In this document: positions 52,033 to 60,303 of the stretch, in pieces
Layout: every line of letters begins with the position of its first letter
Position numbering within the stretch: the first letter of the stretch is position 1
NCBI GenBank assembly: GCA_040830705.1
Contig: JBFOME010000022.1
Location: forward strand, 5,954-69,953
Length of the DNA: 64,000 nucleotides
Direction of reading: 5' to 3'
From: Ruegeria_C sp040830705
GTDB lineage: Bacteria > Pseudomonadota > Alphaproteobacteria > Rhodobacterales > Rhodobacteraceae
The notes under the pieces: model-generated
The model's input: the letters and a program-made list of their open reading frames with translations, nothing else
Told to the model about the DNA's origin: nothing
The model's database searches: none
Made by a program: the position numbers and the translations under genes

Positions 52033-52773
52033 ATGAAGACATGGAAATCCGTTCTCGGTGCCAAGGTGATCACGGGGCTGCTGTTGGCATTCGGTACGTC
52101 GACTGCTGCTCTTGCCGGAAACGTTCAATCACCGCTGCAAGACCCGGTGGTTGAAGCACCGGAGCCACCGAATTGGGACGGGTTTTATGCTGGTGCCTCC
52201 GCCGGTTACGGGTTTGGCTTTGAGGACAGGTTCGGGGTTGCCGTAGAGGGTGTCGGATCGGGCGATCTGGGCGATATGAATCCGGATGGCCCCTTCGTGG
52301 GCTTGCGTGGCGGATGGCGGGATTCGATTCGTTTTGCGACCGGTCGCCAATATGTCTACGGCTTCGAGGTCGGGTACGATCTTGCGGATATCGAGGATTC
52401 GGTGTCCGGTGTTGCGCTTGGTATTCCGGGCGAAGGGCGTTCGAAGATCAAGGATATGTTCGCGCTGCGTTTCAAGGGCGGGATCACCAATCGGTCCGGC
52501 CGCACGCTGTATTTCAGTTCCATCGGCTACGTGAATTCAAAGGTTGAAACCGGATTGACTGGGGGAGGGTTGTCGTCTGATGTCGATGACCGCCGTGACG
52601 GTTATGCGCTGGGGCTTGGCGTCGAGCACAAGCTGAACGAGCGCGTGTCTCTGACCGGCGAGTATGAATACGTCAATCTCAATTCCAAGACGGTCACCAT
52701 CGAGGATATCGTGAGAACGAAATCCACACCGGGGTTTCATGGTCTGCGGCTGGGGGTGAACTTCCGATTCTAA
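52033..52773 (+). CDS. Outer-membrane beta-barrel protein (OmpA-like / opacity family)
   Basis: A 246-residue exported protein. A signal peptide ends at about residue 28 (LLLAFGTSTAALAG). The mature part starts NWDGFYAGASAGYGFGFED, typical of alphaproteobacterial small barrels. Alternating hydrophobic strands run to the C-terminal Phe (LRLGVNFRF), the usual barrel insertion signal. GAGGGGG precedes ATG 52033. A strong terminator follows the stop, so it is a single-gene unit. It is probably a porin-like or structural outer-membrane protein. Confidence 0.85.
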   Translation: MKTWKSVLGAKVITGLLLAFGTSTAALAGNVQSPLQDPVVEAPEPPNWDGFYAGASAGYGFGFEDRFGVAVEGVGSGDLGDMNPDGPFVGLRGGWRDSIRFATGRQYVYGFEVGYDLADIEDSVSGVALGIPGEGRSKIKDMFALRFKGGITNRSGRTLYFSSIGYVNSKVETGLTGGGLSSDVDDRRDGYALGLGVEHKLNERVSLTGEYEYVNLNSKTVTIEDIVRTKSTPGFHGLRLGVNFRF

Positions 52774-52795
52774 ACGGCGTTTGCGCTAGGGGTTT

Positions 52796-52826
52796 CGTGG
52801 CGTCGATTGTGAGCATCGACGCCACG
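52796..52826 (+). terminator. Rho-independent terminator after the outer-membrane protein gene
   Basis: CGTGGCGTCGAT (52796-52807) pairs perfectly with ATCGACGCCACG (52815-52826) around a seven-base loop. ATTTGTTT follows. This is a strong intrinsic terminator between the outer-membrane protein gene and phoH. Confidence 0.88.
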
Positions 52827-52921
52827 ATTTGTTTCAGCGGGATGAAAAAGCGCGGGATGCGCTTGCACGCGGGACGAGATGTTGGCTACGCTCGACCCAG
52901 ACTGCCAACACAGGAGAGCGG

Positions 52922-53953
52922 ATGGCCATAGGTGCCCTGAACCCACCGCAGGAAGACGCGCCGAAAGAGGTGCTTCTTGAGTTTCCCGACAACCGTTTGC
53001 TGATTGATCTTTGCGGAGAGTACGACCGCAATCTCGCGCAAATCGAAGAGAAGTTGAGCGTGCAGATTCTGCGCCGCGGCAACCAACTTGCGATTCTCGG
53101 CGATGAGGCGGCCCAAAAACAGGCCGAAGAGGTGCTGGAGGCGCTGTATGAGCGGCTTCAGGACGGGCGCCCCGTCGAGGCGGCGGATGTCGACCGCGAA
53201 TTGCGCATGGGCAATTCCGAGCAGGGCACCGGCGCGCGCGACGGCGACCAGCTTGAGATGTTCACCGGCGAAAAGGTCGAGATCAAGACCCGCAAGAAGC
53301 TGGTCGAGCCGCGCACGGATGCGCAGAAAGCTTACGTGCTGTCGCTATTTGAGAATGAACTGGCCTTTGGAATTGGTCCGGCAGGGACGGGCAAGACCTA
53401 TCTGGCCGTCGCGGTGGGCGTTTCGATGTTCATCACCGGCCTTGTGGACCGCATCATCCTCAGCCGTCCGGCGGTCGAGGCGGGCGAGAAGCTGGGCTAT
53501 CTGCCCGGCGACATGAAGGACAAGGTCGATCCCTACATGCAGCCGCTGTATGACGCGCTGAACGATTTCCTGCCCGGCAAACAGCTTGCCAAGCTGATCG
53601 AGGAAAAGAAGATCGAAATCGCGCCGCTGGCCTTTATGCGCGGCCGGACGCTCGCCAATGCGTTTGTGGTGCTGGATGAGGCGCAGAATGCCACGACCAT
53701 GCAGATGAAGATGTTCCTCACCCGGCTTGGCGAAGGCTCGCGCATGGTCATCACCGGCGACCGCAGCCAGGTGGACCTGCCGCGTGGCGTGCCCTCGGGC
53801 CTGGCGGATGCTGAACGCCTGCTGGGCGATGTACCGGGGATCAGTTTCAACTACTTCACCGCCAAGGACGTGGTGCGTCACCCGCTTGTCGCCGCCATCA
53901 TTGAGGCGTATGAGGCCGATTCCGGGCGCGAACCTCCGACCCGGACCGGCTAG
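52922..53953 (+). CDS. phoH: PhoH-family ATPase (YbeZ)
   Basis: A 343-residue PhoH-like ATPase linked to RNA metabolism and ribosome quality control together with YbeY. A small KH-like N-terminal part is followed by the P-loop GPAGTGKTYLAVAVG (around residue 155) and Walker B AFVVLDEAQNATTMQMKMFL. RMVITGDRSQVDLPRGVPSG is also diagnostic. ATG 52922 has GGAGAG upstream. The order phoH-ybeY-corC-lnt is the conserved bacterial arrangement; ybeY begins 45 bases after its stop. Confidence 0.96.
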   Translation: MAIGALNPPQEDAPKEVLLEFPDNRLLIDLCGEYDRNLAQIEEKLSVQILRRGNQLAILGDEAAQKQAEEVLEALYERLQDGRPVEAADVDRELRMGNSEQGTGARDGDQLEMFTGEKVEIKTRKKLVEPRTDAQKAYVLSLFENELAFGIGPAGTGKTYLAVAVGVSMFITGLVDRIILSRPAVEAGEKLGYLPGDMKDKVDPYMQPLYDALNDFLPGKQLAKLIEEKKIEIAPLAFMRGRTLANAFVVLDEAQNATTMQMKMFLTRLGEGSRMVITGDRSQVDLPRGVPSGLADAERLLGDVPGISFNYFTAKDVVRHPLVAAIIEAYEADSGREPPTRTG

Positions 53954-53998
53954 GCCCGGTCCGGCGGCGGGGCTGGCGCCGATCTAGCCGAGGCGTGC

Positions 53999-54532
53999 AT
54001 GGACCTGGATCTAACACTGGAAGACACCCGTTGGGGCGATCTGTCGCCGCTGGCAGAGCGCGCCGTTGCCGAGGTGCTCGACCATCTGGGGATCGCCGCA
54101 GATCTATGCGAGGTAAGTCTTCTGGCTTGCGATGACGCACGCATTGCCGAGTTGAACTCGGCGTTTCGGGACAAGGCAAAGCCGACCAATGTGTTGAGTT
54201 GGCCCTCCGCCGAGTTGGCGGCGGACAGCGACGGTGGCACACCTGCGCTGCCTGGGCCCGATTTCACCGGCGAGATTGCGCTGGGCGACATCGCGATCTC
54301 TTACGACACTTGCGCTAGAGAGGCCGAAGCGGCAGGCAAGCCGATGCAAGATCACGTGACTCATTTGATCGTTCACGGTGTGTTACACCTGCTGGGTTAC
54401 GACCATGTGCGTAACGCGGATGCCACTCTGATGGAGGGGCTTGAGGTTGAGATACTTGGCAAATTGGGTTTGGATAACCCATATAGTGACTTTGCGGGGC
54501 CAGATGGACCGCGGGATTTGGATCAGGATTAA
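53999..54532 (+). CDS. ybeY: Endoribonuclease YbeY (rRNA maturation factor)
   Basis: A 177-residue single-strand RNase for 16S rRNA 3'-end maturation and ribosome quality control. The zinc site is VTHLIVHGVLHLLGYDH, giving the family's three histidines. NSAFRDKAKPTNVLSWPS is the other conserved block. Length is normal. The stop TAA overlaps the ATG of the next gene (TAATG), so translation is coupled. Confidence 0.96.
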   Translation: MDLDLTLEDTRWGDLSPLAERAVAEVLDHLGIAADLCEVSLLACDDARIAELNSAFRDKAKPTNVLSWPSAELAADSDGGTPALPGPDFTGEIALGDIAISYDTCAREAEAAGKPMQDHVTHLIVHGVLHLLGYDHVRNADATLMEGLEVEILGKLGLDNPYSDFAGPDGPRDLDQD

Positions 54533-55419
54533 TGGGCGACATAGAAGGCAGTTCTAGCGCAGCGCATCGCGCGCAGAGTGAAAACGACAGCGACCAGGGC
54601 GGCGAAAGGGCAGGATTGCTCGGCCGGATCATGGGGGCGCTATCTCCGGGGGAGCCACCGGAAGAGACACCGACAAACGGACCGGGCCTGCCTGCCGCGC
54701 AGTTGCCAGGGCTTGTGAACCTGCGGCGGTTGCGGGTCGAGGACGTGGCAATCCCCACTGCCGAGATCGTATCAGTCCCCGGGTCGATTGACCGCAAGGA
54801 ACTGGTTAAGGTCTTTCGCGACAGCGGTTTGACGCGCTTGCCGGTCTATGAGGGCACGCTCGATACCCCTCTTGGCTTTGTTCATCTCAAGGATTTTGCC
54901 CTGACCCACGGGTTCAACGGAAATTCCGCCGCATTCGAATTGAAATCGATGCTGCGCCCGATGCTATATGTTCCACCCTCGATGCCGCTGGGCGTGTTGC
55001 TGGCTAAGATGCAGGCCGACCGTTGCCATATCGCCTTGGTGATCGACGAATATGGCGGCGTTGACGGGCTTCTGACCATCGAAGACCTGCTGGAACAGGT
55101 GGTGGGCGAGATCGAGGATGAACATGATCCGGGCGAGGATCAGACCTGGTTCAAGGTCAAACCGGGCTGCTACATTGCGCAGTCGCGAACCCCGCTGGAT
55201 GAATTCGAGGCCGAGATCGGTCAATCCCTGACCAGCCACGAGGATGTGGACGAAGAGGAGATCGATACGCTGGGTGGGTTGGTCTTCATGCTTTCGGGTC
55301 GCGTTCCTGCGCGGGGCGAAGTTGTGGTGCATCCCGATGGTCCGGAATTTGAGGTGATCGAGGCCGATCCCCGCCGCATCAAACGCCTGCGTGTCATGTT
55401 GCCGGATAGCGCCGGATGA
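54532..55419 (+). CDS. corC: CorC/HlyC-type CBS-domain protein
   Basis: A 295-residue cytoplasmic protein with two CBS domains (LRVEDVAIPTAEIVSVPGS; ADRCHIALVIDEYGGVDG) and a C-terminal CorC_HlyC domain (DTLGGLVFMLSGRVPARGEV). YbeX/CorC proteins are tied to magnesium/cobalt efflux and, more recently, to ribosome metabolism, matching their place between ybeY and lnt. The Asp/Glu-rich stretch VDEEEIDTLGG is typical. Its stop overlaps the lnt ATG by four bases. Confidence 0.94.
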   Translation: MGDIEGSSSAAHRAQSENDSDQGGERAGLLGRIMGALSPGEPPEETPTNGPGLPAAQLPGLVNLRRLRVEDVAIPTAEIVSVPGSIDRKELVKVFRDSGLTRLPVYEGTLDTPLGFVHLKDFALTHGFNGNSAAFELKSMLRPMLYVPPSMPLGVLLAKMQADRCHIALVIDEYGGVDGLLTIEDLLEQVVGEIEDEHDPGEDQTWFKVKPGCYIAQSRTPLDEFEAEIGQSLTSHEDVDEEEIDTLGGLVFMLSGRVPARGEVVVHPDGPEFEVIEADPRRIKRLRVMLPDSAG

Positions 55420-56921
55420 CCCAGCGGTTGCGCTGGTCTTTTCGGGTGCGGCTGGCGCTGGCGGTTCTGCTGGGCGTGATTGCGGCCCTCGGGCTTGCGC
55501 CTTATCACATCTGGCCTGCGACGCTTGGCGCGCTGATCTGCCTTCCGGCGCTGGCCCTACAGGGCCACACGCGCAGGCAGGCCGCGCTGATCGGTTGGGC
55601 GTTCGGGCTGGGGTATTTCGGCCATGGGCTGTCCTGGATCGTCGAGCCATTCCTGGTGGATATTCAGCGTCACGGTTGGATGGCCCCATTTGCGTTGGTG
55701 CTGATGGCCGGGGGGCTGGCCTTGTTTTGGGGCGCGGCGTTTTGGGCGGCGGCGGCCCCACGCTTGGGCCTTGTCGCGCGAAGCTGGTTTCTGGTTTTCG
55801 GCTGGTCGCTGGCCGAACTGGCCCGGGCCTATCTGCTGACCGGGTTTCCCTGGGCCGCGTTCGCGCAGATCTGGGTGGAGACCCCGGTGGCGCAAGTTTT
55901 GGCCTATATCGGCCCGCAGGGTCTGGCCATCGCAACTCTGGCGGCCACTTTGCCTCTTGGGGCAATGCTATTTGATTCTGCTCGCGGGTTGCGACAGCTT
56001 GCCAATGCGGTTCCCGCGCTCTGCCTGTTGGGCGCTGCGATGCTTCTCAGCGGCGAGCCGCCCGCCGCTGAATCGACCGGTAAGACCATTCGGCTGGTGC
56101 AACCCAACGCGCCGCAACATCAGAAATGGGATCCTGCCTATGTACAAACCTTCTTTCGCCGCCAGATCGAGTTTACGGCGGCAAGTCCAAGACCCGATCT
56201 GATCGTCTGGCCAGAAACCGCCATTCCCAACTGGTTGGACGAGGCCGACGAGGTATTCGAGATCATCAGCGCTGCCGCTGGTGATGTACCCGTGGTTCTG
56301 GGCATTCGCCGCTATGACGGACGGCGGATTTTCAATTCGGCGGTCTATCTCGATGGCGAGGGCGCGCTGGGCGGCGTCTATGACAAGCATCATCTGGTGC
56401 CATTTGGCGAATATGTGCCCTTTGGTGATTTACTGGCGCGGATCGGTATCACGGGCTTTGCCACCAATGCCGGGCAGGGATTCAGCGCCGGTCCCGGCCC
56501 TGAACTGCTCTCCCTGGGTTCGGTCGGGTCGGCCCTGCCGCTGATCTGTTATGAGGCGGTATTCCCGCAGGATGTGGGCGGCGCCCCGACGCGGCCAGAC
56601 ATGCTGCTGCAATTGACGAATGACGCCTGGTTTGGCGCGTGGTCCGGCCCCTATCAGCATCTGGCGCAGGCCAGGATGCGGGCGATCGAGCAGGGGCTGC
56701 CCATGGTGCGTGTGGCCAATACCGGTGTTTCGGCCATGATTGATCCTTTTGGCAGAACAATTGCCCGAATACCGCTGGGAGTTGAAGGATACATCGATGC
56801 ACAATTGCCCGCGCCGCTCAGGCCTACCTTCTATGCTCGAACCGGTGACCTGCCGGCATTTCTGTTTGTCCTCCTCGGTTTGGCGGGCATGATTGCGCTG
56901 CAACGTGGGGGCGCAGGCTAA
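55416..56921 (+). CDS. lnt: Apolipoprotein N-acyltransferase
   Basis: A 501-residue inner-membrane enzyme that adds the third acyl chain to lipoproteins. The N-terminal half has about six hydrophobic helices. The C-terminal nitrilase-like domain shows the catalytic triad: Glu in VWPETAIPNW, Lys in VYDKHHLVPFGEYVPFGD and Cys in LICYEAVFPQD. A final hydrophobic helix ends the protein. Complete and of normal length. Last gene of the phoH-ybeY-corC-lnt unit; metK follows after a 98-base leader. Confidence 0.96.
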   Translation: MTQRLRWSFRVRLALAVLLGVIAALGLAPYHIWPATLGALICLPALALQGHTRRQAALIGWAFGLGYFGHGLSWIVEPFLVDIQRHGWMAPFALVLMAGGLALFWGAAFWAAAAPRLGLVARSWFLVFGWSLAELARAYLLTGFPWAAFAQIWVETPVAQVLAYIGPQGLAIATLAATLPLGAMLFDSARGLRQLANAVPALCLLGAAMLLSGEPPAAESTGKTIRLVQPNAPQHQKWDPAYVQTFFRRQIEFTAASPRPDLIVWPETAIPNWLDEADEVFEIISAAAGDVPVVLGIRRYDGRRIFNSAVYLDGEGALGGVYDKHHLVPFGEYVPFGDLLARIGITGFATNAGQGFSAGPGPELLSLGSVGSALPLICYEAVFPQDVGGAPTRPDMLLQLTNDAWFGAWSGPYQHLAQARMRAIEQGLPMVRVANTGVSAMIDPFGRTIARIPLGVEGYIDAQLPAPLRPTFYARTGDLPAFLFVLLGLAGMIALQRGGAG

Positions 56922-56966
56922 TTTTGCGATTGACCCGCGCTCGCGCCGCGCTTATCCGGGTCCGAA

Positions 56967-57014
56967 CCCACCACAACGGCTTCCTGGCGTGGTTGGGAGA
57001 CATTTAATGGAGCA
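56967..57014 (+). ncRNA. SAM/SAH riboswitch in the metK leader
   Basis: The hairpin CCCA-CCAC / GTGG-T-TGGG (56967-56974 with 56989-56997) encloses the 14-base loop AACGGCTTCCTGGC (56975-56988). That loop matches the core of the SAM/SAH riboswitch as I remember it. After a short linker comes ATTTAATGGAGCA. Its GGAGC (57009-57013), the metK ribosome-binding site, can pair with GGCTTCC in the loop as the H-type pseudoknot. Ligand binding would hide the Shine-Dalgarno sequence and lower MetK when S-adenosylmethionine is plentiful. This class is known from Rhodobacterales metK genes. Confidence 0.93.
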
Positions 57015-57019
57015 CCTAT

Positions 57020-58201
57020 ATGTCCCGACAGAATTACACTTTCACTTCGGAATCCGTTTCCGAGGGCCATCCCGACAAGGTCTGTGATCGGATTTCGGAT
57101 GCGGTCCTGGATGCTTTCCTGACCGAAGAACCCGAAGCGCGTGTCGCGGCGGAGACCTTTGCCACAACCAACCGCGTCGTGATTGGCGGCGAGGTAGGGT
57201 TGTCGGATCAGGACAAGCTTCACGAATATATGGGCAAGATCGACCAGATCGCCCGCGACTGCATTCGTGACATCGGCTATGAGCAGGACAAGTTCCACTG
57301 GAAAACCTGTGAGATCACCAATCTGCTGCACGAGCAATCCGCTCATATCGCTCAAGGTGTCGATGCGTCCGACAACAAGGACGAGGGCGCAGGCGACCAG
57401 GGCATCATGTTCGGTTACGCCACCACCGAAACCCCGGCGCTGATGCCAGCCCCGATCCAGTATAGCCACGCGATCCTACGGCGGCTGGCCGAGGTGCGCA
57501 AGAACGGCACTGAACCTGCCCTTGGCCCCGACGCCAAGTCGCAGCTTTCGGTGGTCTATCGTGACGGCAAACCGGTCGGTGTCAGCTCGATCGTATTGTC
57601 GACCCAGCATCTGGACGAGGCGCTGACCTCTGACGACATTCGCCTGATCGTGGAGCCCTATATTCGTGAAACGCTGCCCGATGGGTGGTTGACCGACGAG
57701 ACCCAGTGGCACGTGAACCCGACGGGCAAGTTCGTCATCGGTGGTCCCGATGGGGATGCGGGCCTGACCGGGCGCAAGATTATCGTGGATACCTATGGCG
57801 GGGCGGCCCCGCATGGCGGCGGCGCGTTTTCCGGTAAGGACCCGACCAAGGTGGACCGTTCGGCGGCTTATGCCGCGCGTTATCTGGCCAAGAACGTGGT
57901 TGCCGCCGGCATGGCGGAGCGCTGCACGATCCAGCTCAGCTATGCGATCGGTGTGTCCCGGCCGCTGTCGATCTATGCCGACACCCACGGTACGGGTCTG
58001 CTGGCCGATGCCGAGATCGAAAAGGCCGTGGATCAGATCATGGACCTGACCCCGCGCGGCATCCGCTCGCATCTGGATCTGAACAAACCGATCTATCAGC
58101 GTACAGCGGCTTATGGCCATTTCGGTCGCGAGCCGAGCGAGGATGGCGGGTTCAGCTGGGAACGCACCGATTTGGCAGAGGCGCTCAAGCGCGCGGCCTG
58201 A
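57020..58201 (+). CDS. metK: S-adenosylmethionine synthetase
   Basis: A 393-residue enzyme that makes SAM from methionine and ATP. Signature segments: FTSESVSEGHPDKVCDRISD, DEGAGDQGIMFGYATTE and GGGAFSGKDPTKVDRSAAYA. All are intact and the length is normal. GGAG lies seven bases before ATG 57020 and forms part of a SAM/SAH riboswitch pseudoknot. A strong terminator follows 21 bases after the stop. Confidence 0.99.
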   Translation: MSRQNYTFTSESVSEGHPDKVCDRISDAVLDAFLTEEPEARVAAETFATTNRVVIGGEVGLSDQDKLHEYMGKIDQIARDCIRDIGYEQDKFHWKTCEITNLLHEQSAHIAQGVDASDNKDEGAGDQGIMFGYATTETPALMPAPIQYSHAILRRLAEVRKNGTEPALGPDAKSQLSVVYRDGKPVGVSSIVLSTQHLDEALTSDDIRLIVEPYIRETLPDGWLTDETQWHVNPTGKFVIGGPDGDAGLTGRKIIVDTYGGAAPHGGGAFSGKDPTKVDRSAAYAARYLAKNVVAAGMAERCTIQLSYAIGVSRPLSIYADTHGTGLLADAEIEKAVDQIMDLTPRGIRSHLDLNKPIYQRTAAYGHFGREPSEDGGFSWERTDLAEALKRAA

Positions 58202-58221
58202 CCCATCCCAAACGAGATGCC

Positions 58222-58245
58222 AAAGGCGGCCCCGGGGCCGCCTTT
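58222..58245 (+). terminator. Rho-independent terminator after metK
   Basis: AAAGGCGGCCCC (58222-58233) and GGGGCCGCCTTT (58234-58245) form a perfect 24-base palindrome followed by TGTTTATT. Classical intrinsic terminator. Confidence 0.92.
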
Positions 58246-58298
58246 TGTTTATTGGCCCGCTATTGCAGCGCGCCACGCAAGGCTTTAAGGGCCTCGCC

Positions 58299-59009
58299 AT
58301 GAGCACCCAGACGCCCTCCCGCCCGCACAGAAACTTCTATGGCCGCCTGAAGGGCAAAACCCTCAAGCAAAGTCAAAAGACTTATCTGGACGAGGATCTT
58401 GCCGCGCTGTCGCCGGGTGCGGTGGATTGGGAAGTGAACCCCGAGCGGATCTCGCTCGACCTTGAGGCCCGCTTCAATGGCAAGCCGGTCTGGCTGGAGG
58501 TCGGCTTTGGTGGCGGTGAGCATCTGGTGCATCAGGCCGCGACCAACCCGGATGTGGGCATCATCGGGGCAGAGCCTTATATCAACGGCGTGGCGATGCT
58601 GTTGGGCAAGATCCGGCGCGCGGGCGTCACTAATCTGGCCGTGCATCCGGGGGATGCCCGCGATCTGATGGATGTGCTGCCCGAGGCTTCGATTTCCCGC
58701 GCCTTCCTGCTCTATCCCGACCCCTGGCCCAAAAAACGCCACCACCGCCGCCGCTTCGTTACCCCTGAACATCTGGAGCCGTTGGCGCGGGTGCTGAAAC
58801 CCGGCGCGATCTTTCGCGTCGCCACCGATATTCCCGACTATGTACGCCAAACGCTGGAAGAGGTGCCCAAGGCGGGGTTTGACTGGCTGGCCGAGGGTCC
58901 CACCGATTGGCGCGAACCGTGGGACGACTGGTTGTCGACCCGTTACGAGCAAAAGGCGCTTCGCGAGGGCCGGGTGCCACATTATCTGACCTTCCGTCGA
59001 CAGGGCTGA
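58299..59009 (+). CDS. trmB: tRNA (guanine-N7-)-methyltransferase TrmB
   Basis: A 236-residue SAM-dependent enzyme that methylates G46 of tRNA. SAM motif: WLEVGFGGGEHLVHQA. The diagnostic active-site stretch is LLYPDPWPKKRHHRRRF, followed by LKPGAIFRVATDI. The ATG at 58299 starts MSTQTPSRPHRNFYGR, the alphaproteobacterial TrmB N-terminus. Longer in-frame starts run through the metK terminator and are excluded. SAM made by the adjacent metK product is its cofactor. Confidence 0.97.
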   Translation: MSTQTPSRPHRNFYGRLKGKTLKQSQKTYLDEDLAALSPGAVDWEVNPERISLDLEARFNGKPVWLEVGFGGGEHLVHQAATNPDVGIIGAEPYINGVAMLLGKIRRAGVTNLAVHPGDARDLMDVLPEASISRAFLLYPDPWPKKRHHRRRFVTPEHLEPLARVLKPGAIFRVATDIPDYVRQTLEEVPKAGFDWLAEGPTDWREPWDDWLSTRYEQKALREGRVPHYLTFRRQG

Positions 59010-59054
59010 GACAGGCGATAAACTGGGGTCATTCCTTTGCCCCAAGGTTTTGCC

Positions 59055-60128
59055 ATGTCACAGATTCGGATCACCAACTGTCATATTCACTTATTCCACG
59101 CGGGCCACGTGCCCGACGACTATCCCTACCGGTTCCTGAGACTCTTCAAGAAAGCCCCATTTCTGGTGCGCGGTCTGGCATTTGCCATGCGGCTGATCGG
59201 CCAGCATCCGGTGGCCGAAAAGCTGGACCGCCTCTATCGCTTTCAGAAAGAAACGCAGTCGGGCAGCCAACGAGCGATTCTGGAGAACGTGCAGAACCAT
59301 TACCCGGGCAATACCCGCTTTGTGGTGTTGCCGATGGAGTTGTCGGCTTTCGGTTACGGCCACCCGCGCCTTCCATTGTCCGCGCAGCATGATGAACTGG
59401 CCGAACTGGCCCGCGACCCAGAGTTGCGCGGGCGGGTGTTGCCCTTTGCCACCATTGACCCGCGCGCCGACCCGCAGGCGACTGAGCTTTGGCGGGCCGT
59501 GGATGATCTGGGGTTTCGGGGGGTGAAAATTTATCCGCGACTGGGTTTTGCCCCCGACGATCCGCGTCTGATGCGGCATCTCTATCCCAAGATGGAAGAG
59601 AGGAGCCTGCCACTGATGACACATTGCTCGCGCGGCGGGGTTCAGGGCCGGGATCTGAGCGAGCATTGGGCAGACCGGTATACCGAGCCGGATGCCTATG
59701 CGCCGATTCTGAAAGCTCATCCGAAGCTGCGGATCTGCCTGGCTCATTTTGGCGGCCAACGCGATTGGTCGGCCTACGTGAACCCCGACCGCAAGAGCGC
59801 CTTCGCCGACGAGTATCGCAACAATTGGCAAGTACGCATTCGCCAGATGATCGAAAGCGGCGAATATCCCGGGCTCTGGACCGACATCTCCTACACGCTG
59901 TTTCACTTCGAGGACTACATCCCTTTCCTGCGCCTGTTTCTTTTGGGCGAGGACGAGGGTTCGGAACGGTTGCGCAGTCGGGTTCTATTCGGGTCCGATT
60001 TCTATATGACCCGTCAGGAGGCCCTGTCGGAAAAGGCGGTCTGTTTCCGATTGCGCAATGCGCTTGGCGAAGAGGTGTTCCGACGGATCGCCGAAGAGAA
60101 CCCGGAAAGATGGCTGGGCGAGAGGTGA
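59055..60128 (+). CDS. Amidohydrolase_2-family metal-dependent hydrolase
   Basis: A 357-residue TIM-barrel protein. The HxH strand is ITNCHIHLFHAG. Later metal or active-site strands are GFRGVKIYPRLG, LPLMTHCSRGG, RICLAHFGGQRDW and RVLFGSDFYMTRQ. This order fits the ACMSD/amidohydrolase_2 family (decarboxylases and hydrolases of small ring or acid compounds). ATG 59055 is favoured over a TTG at 59037. It stands between trmB and aroA and is followed by palindromic repeats. The substrate is unknown. Confidence 0.82.
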   Translation: MSQIRITNCHIHLFHAGHVPDDYPYRFLRLFKKAPFLVRGLAFAMRLIGQHPVAEKLDRLYRFQKETQSGSQRAILENVQNHYPGNTRFVVLPMELSAFGYGHPRLPLSAQHDELAELARDPELRGRVLPFATIDPRADPQATELWRAVDDLGFRGVKIYPRLGFAPDDPRLMRHLYPKMEERSLPLMTHCSRGGVQGRDLSEHWADRYTEPDAYAPILKAHPKLRICLAHFGGQRDWSAYVNPDRKSAFADEYRNNWQVRIRQMIESGEYPGLWTDISYTLFHFEDYIPFLRLFLLGEDEGSERLRSRVLFGSDFYMTRQEALSEKAVCFRLRNALGEEVFRRIAEENPERWLGER

Positions 60129-60139
60129 GTGGTGAACAT

Positions 60140-60233
60140 CCAAGGCGTTTCGAAACGCCTTGGACAAGGGCCTTGCATGGCGCTTTTCACGCGGTTTTGA
60201 AACCGCGCATCCAAGGCCGTTCGAGCGGCCTTG
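60140..60233. repeat. Triple palindrome between amidohydrolase and aroA genes
   Basis: Three inverted repeats in 94 bases: a perfect 24-base palindrome with arms CCAAGGCGTTTC / GAAACGCCTTGG (60140-60163); CGCGGTTT / AAACCGCG around TG (60190-60207); and CAAGGCCG / CGGCCTTG around TTCGAG (60212-60233). The first and third keep the CAAG...TTCGA...CTTG layout of the family. It may insulate aroA from upstream transcription. Confidence 0.78.
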
Positions 60234-60303
60234 CGCCATTCCCGCTGGACCCCGGCAAGCCAATTCGCTAATCGGCCCCAAGCACGGAATTGAAGGAGCC
60301 CCC

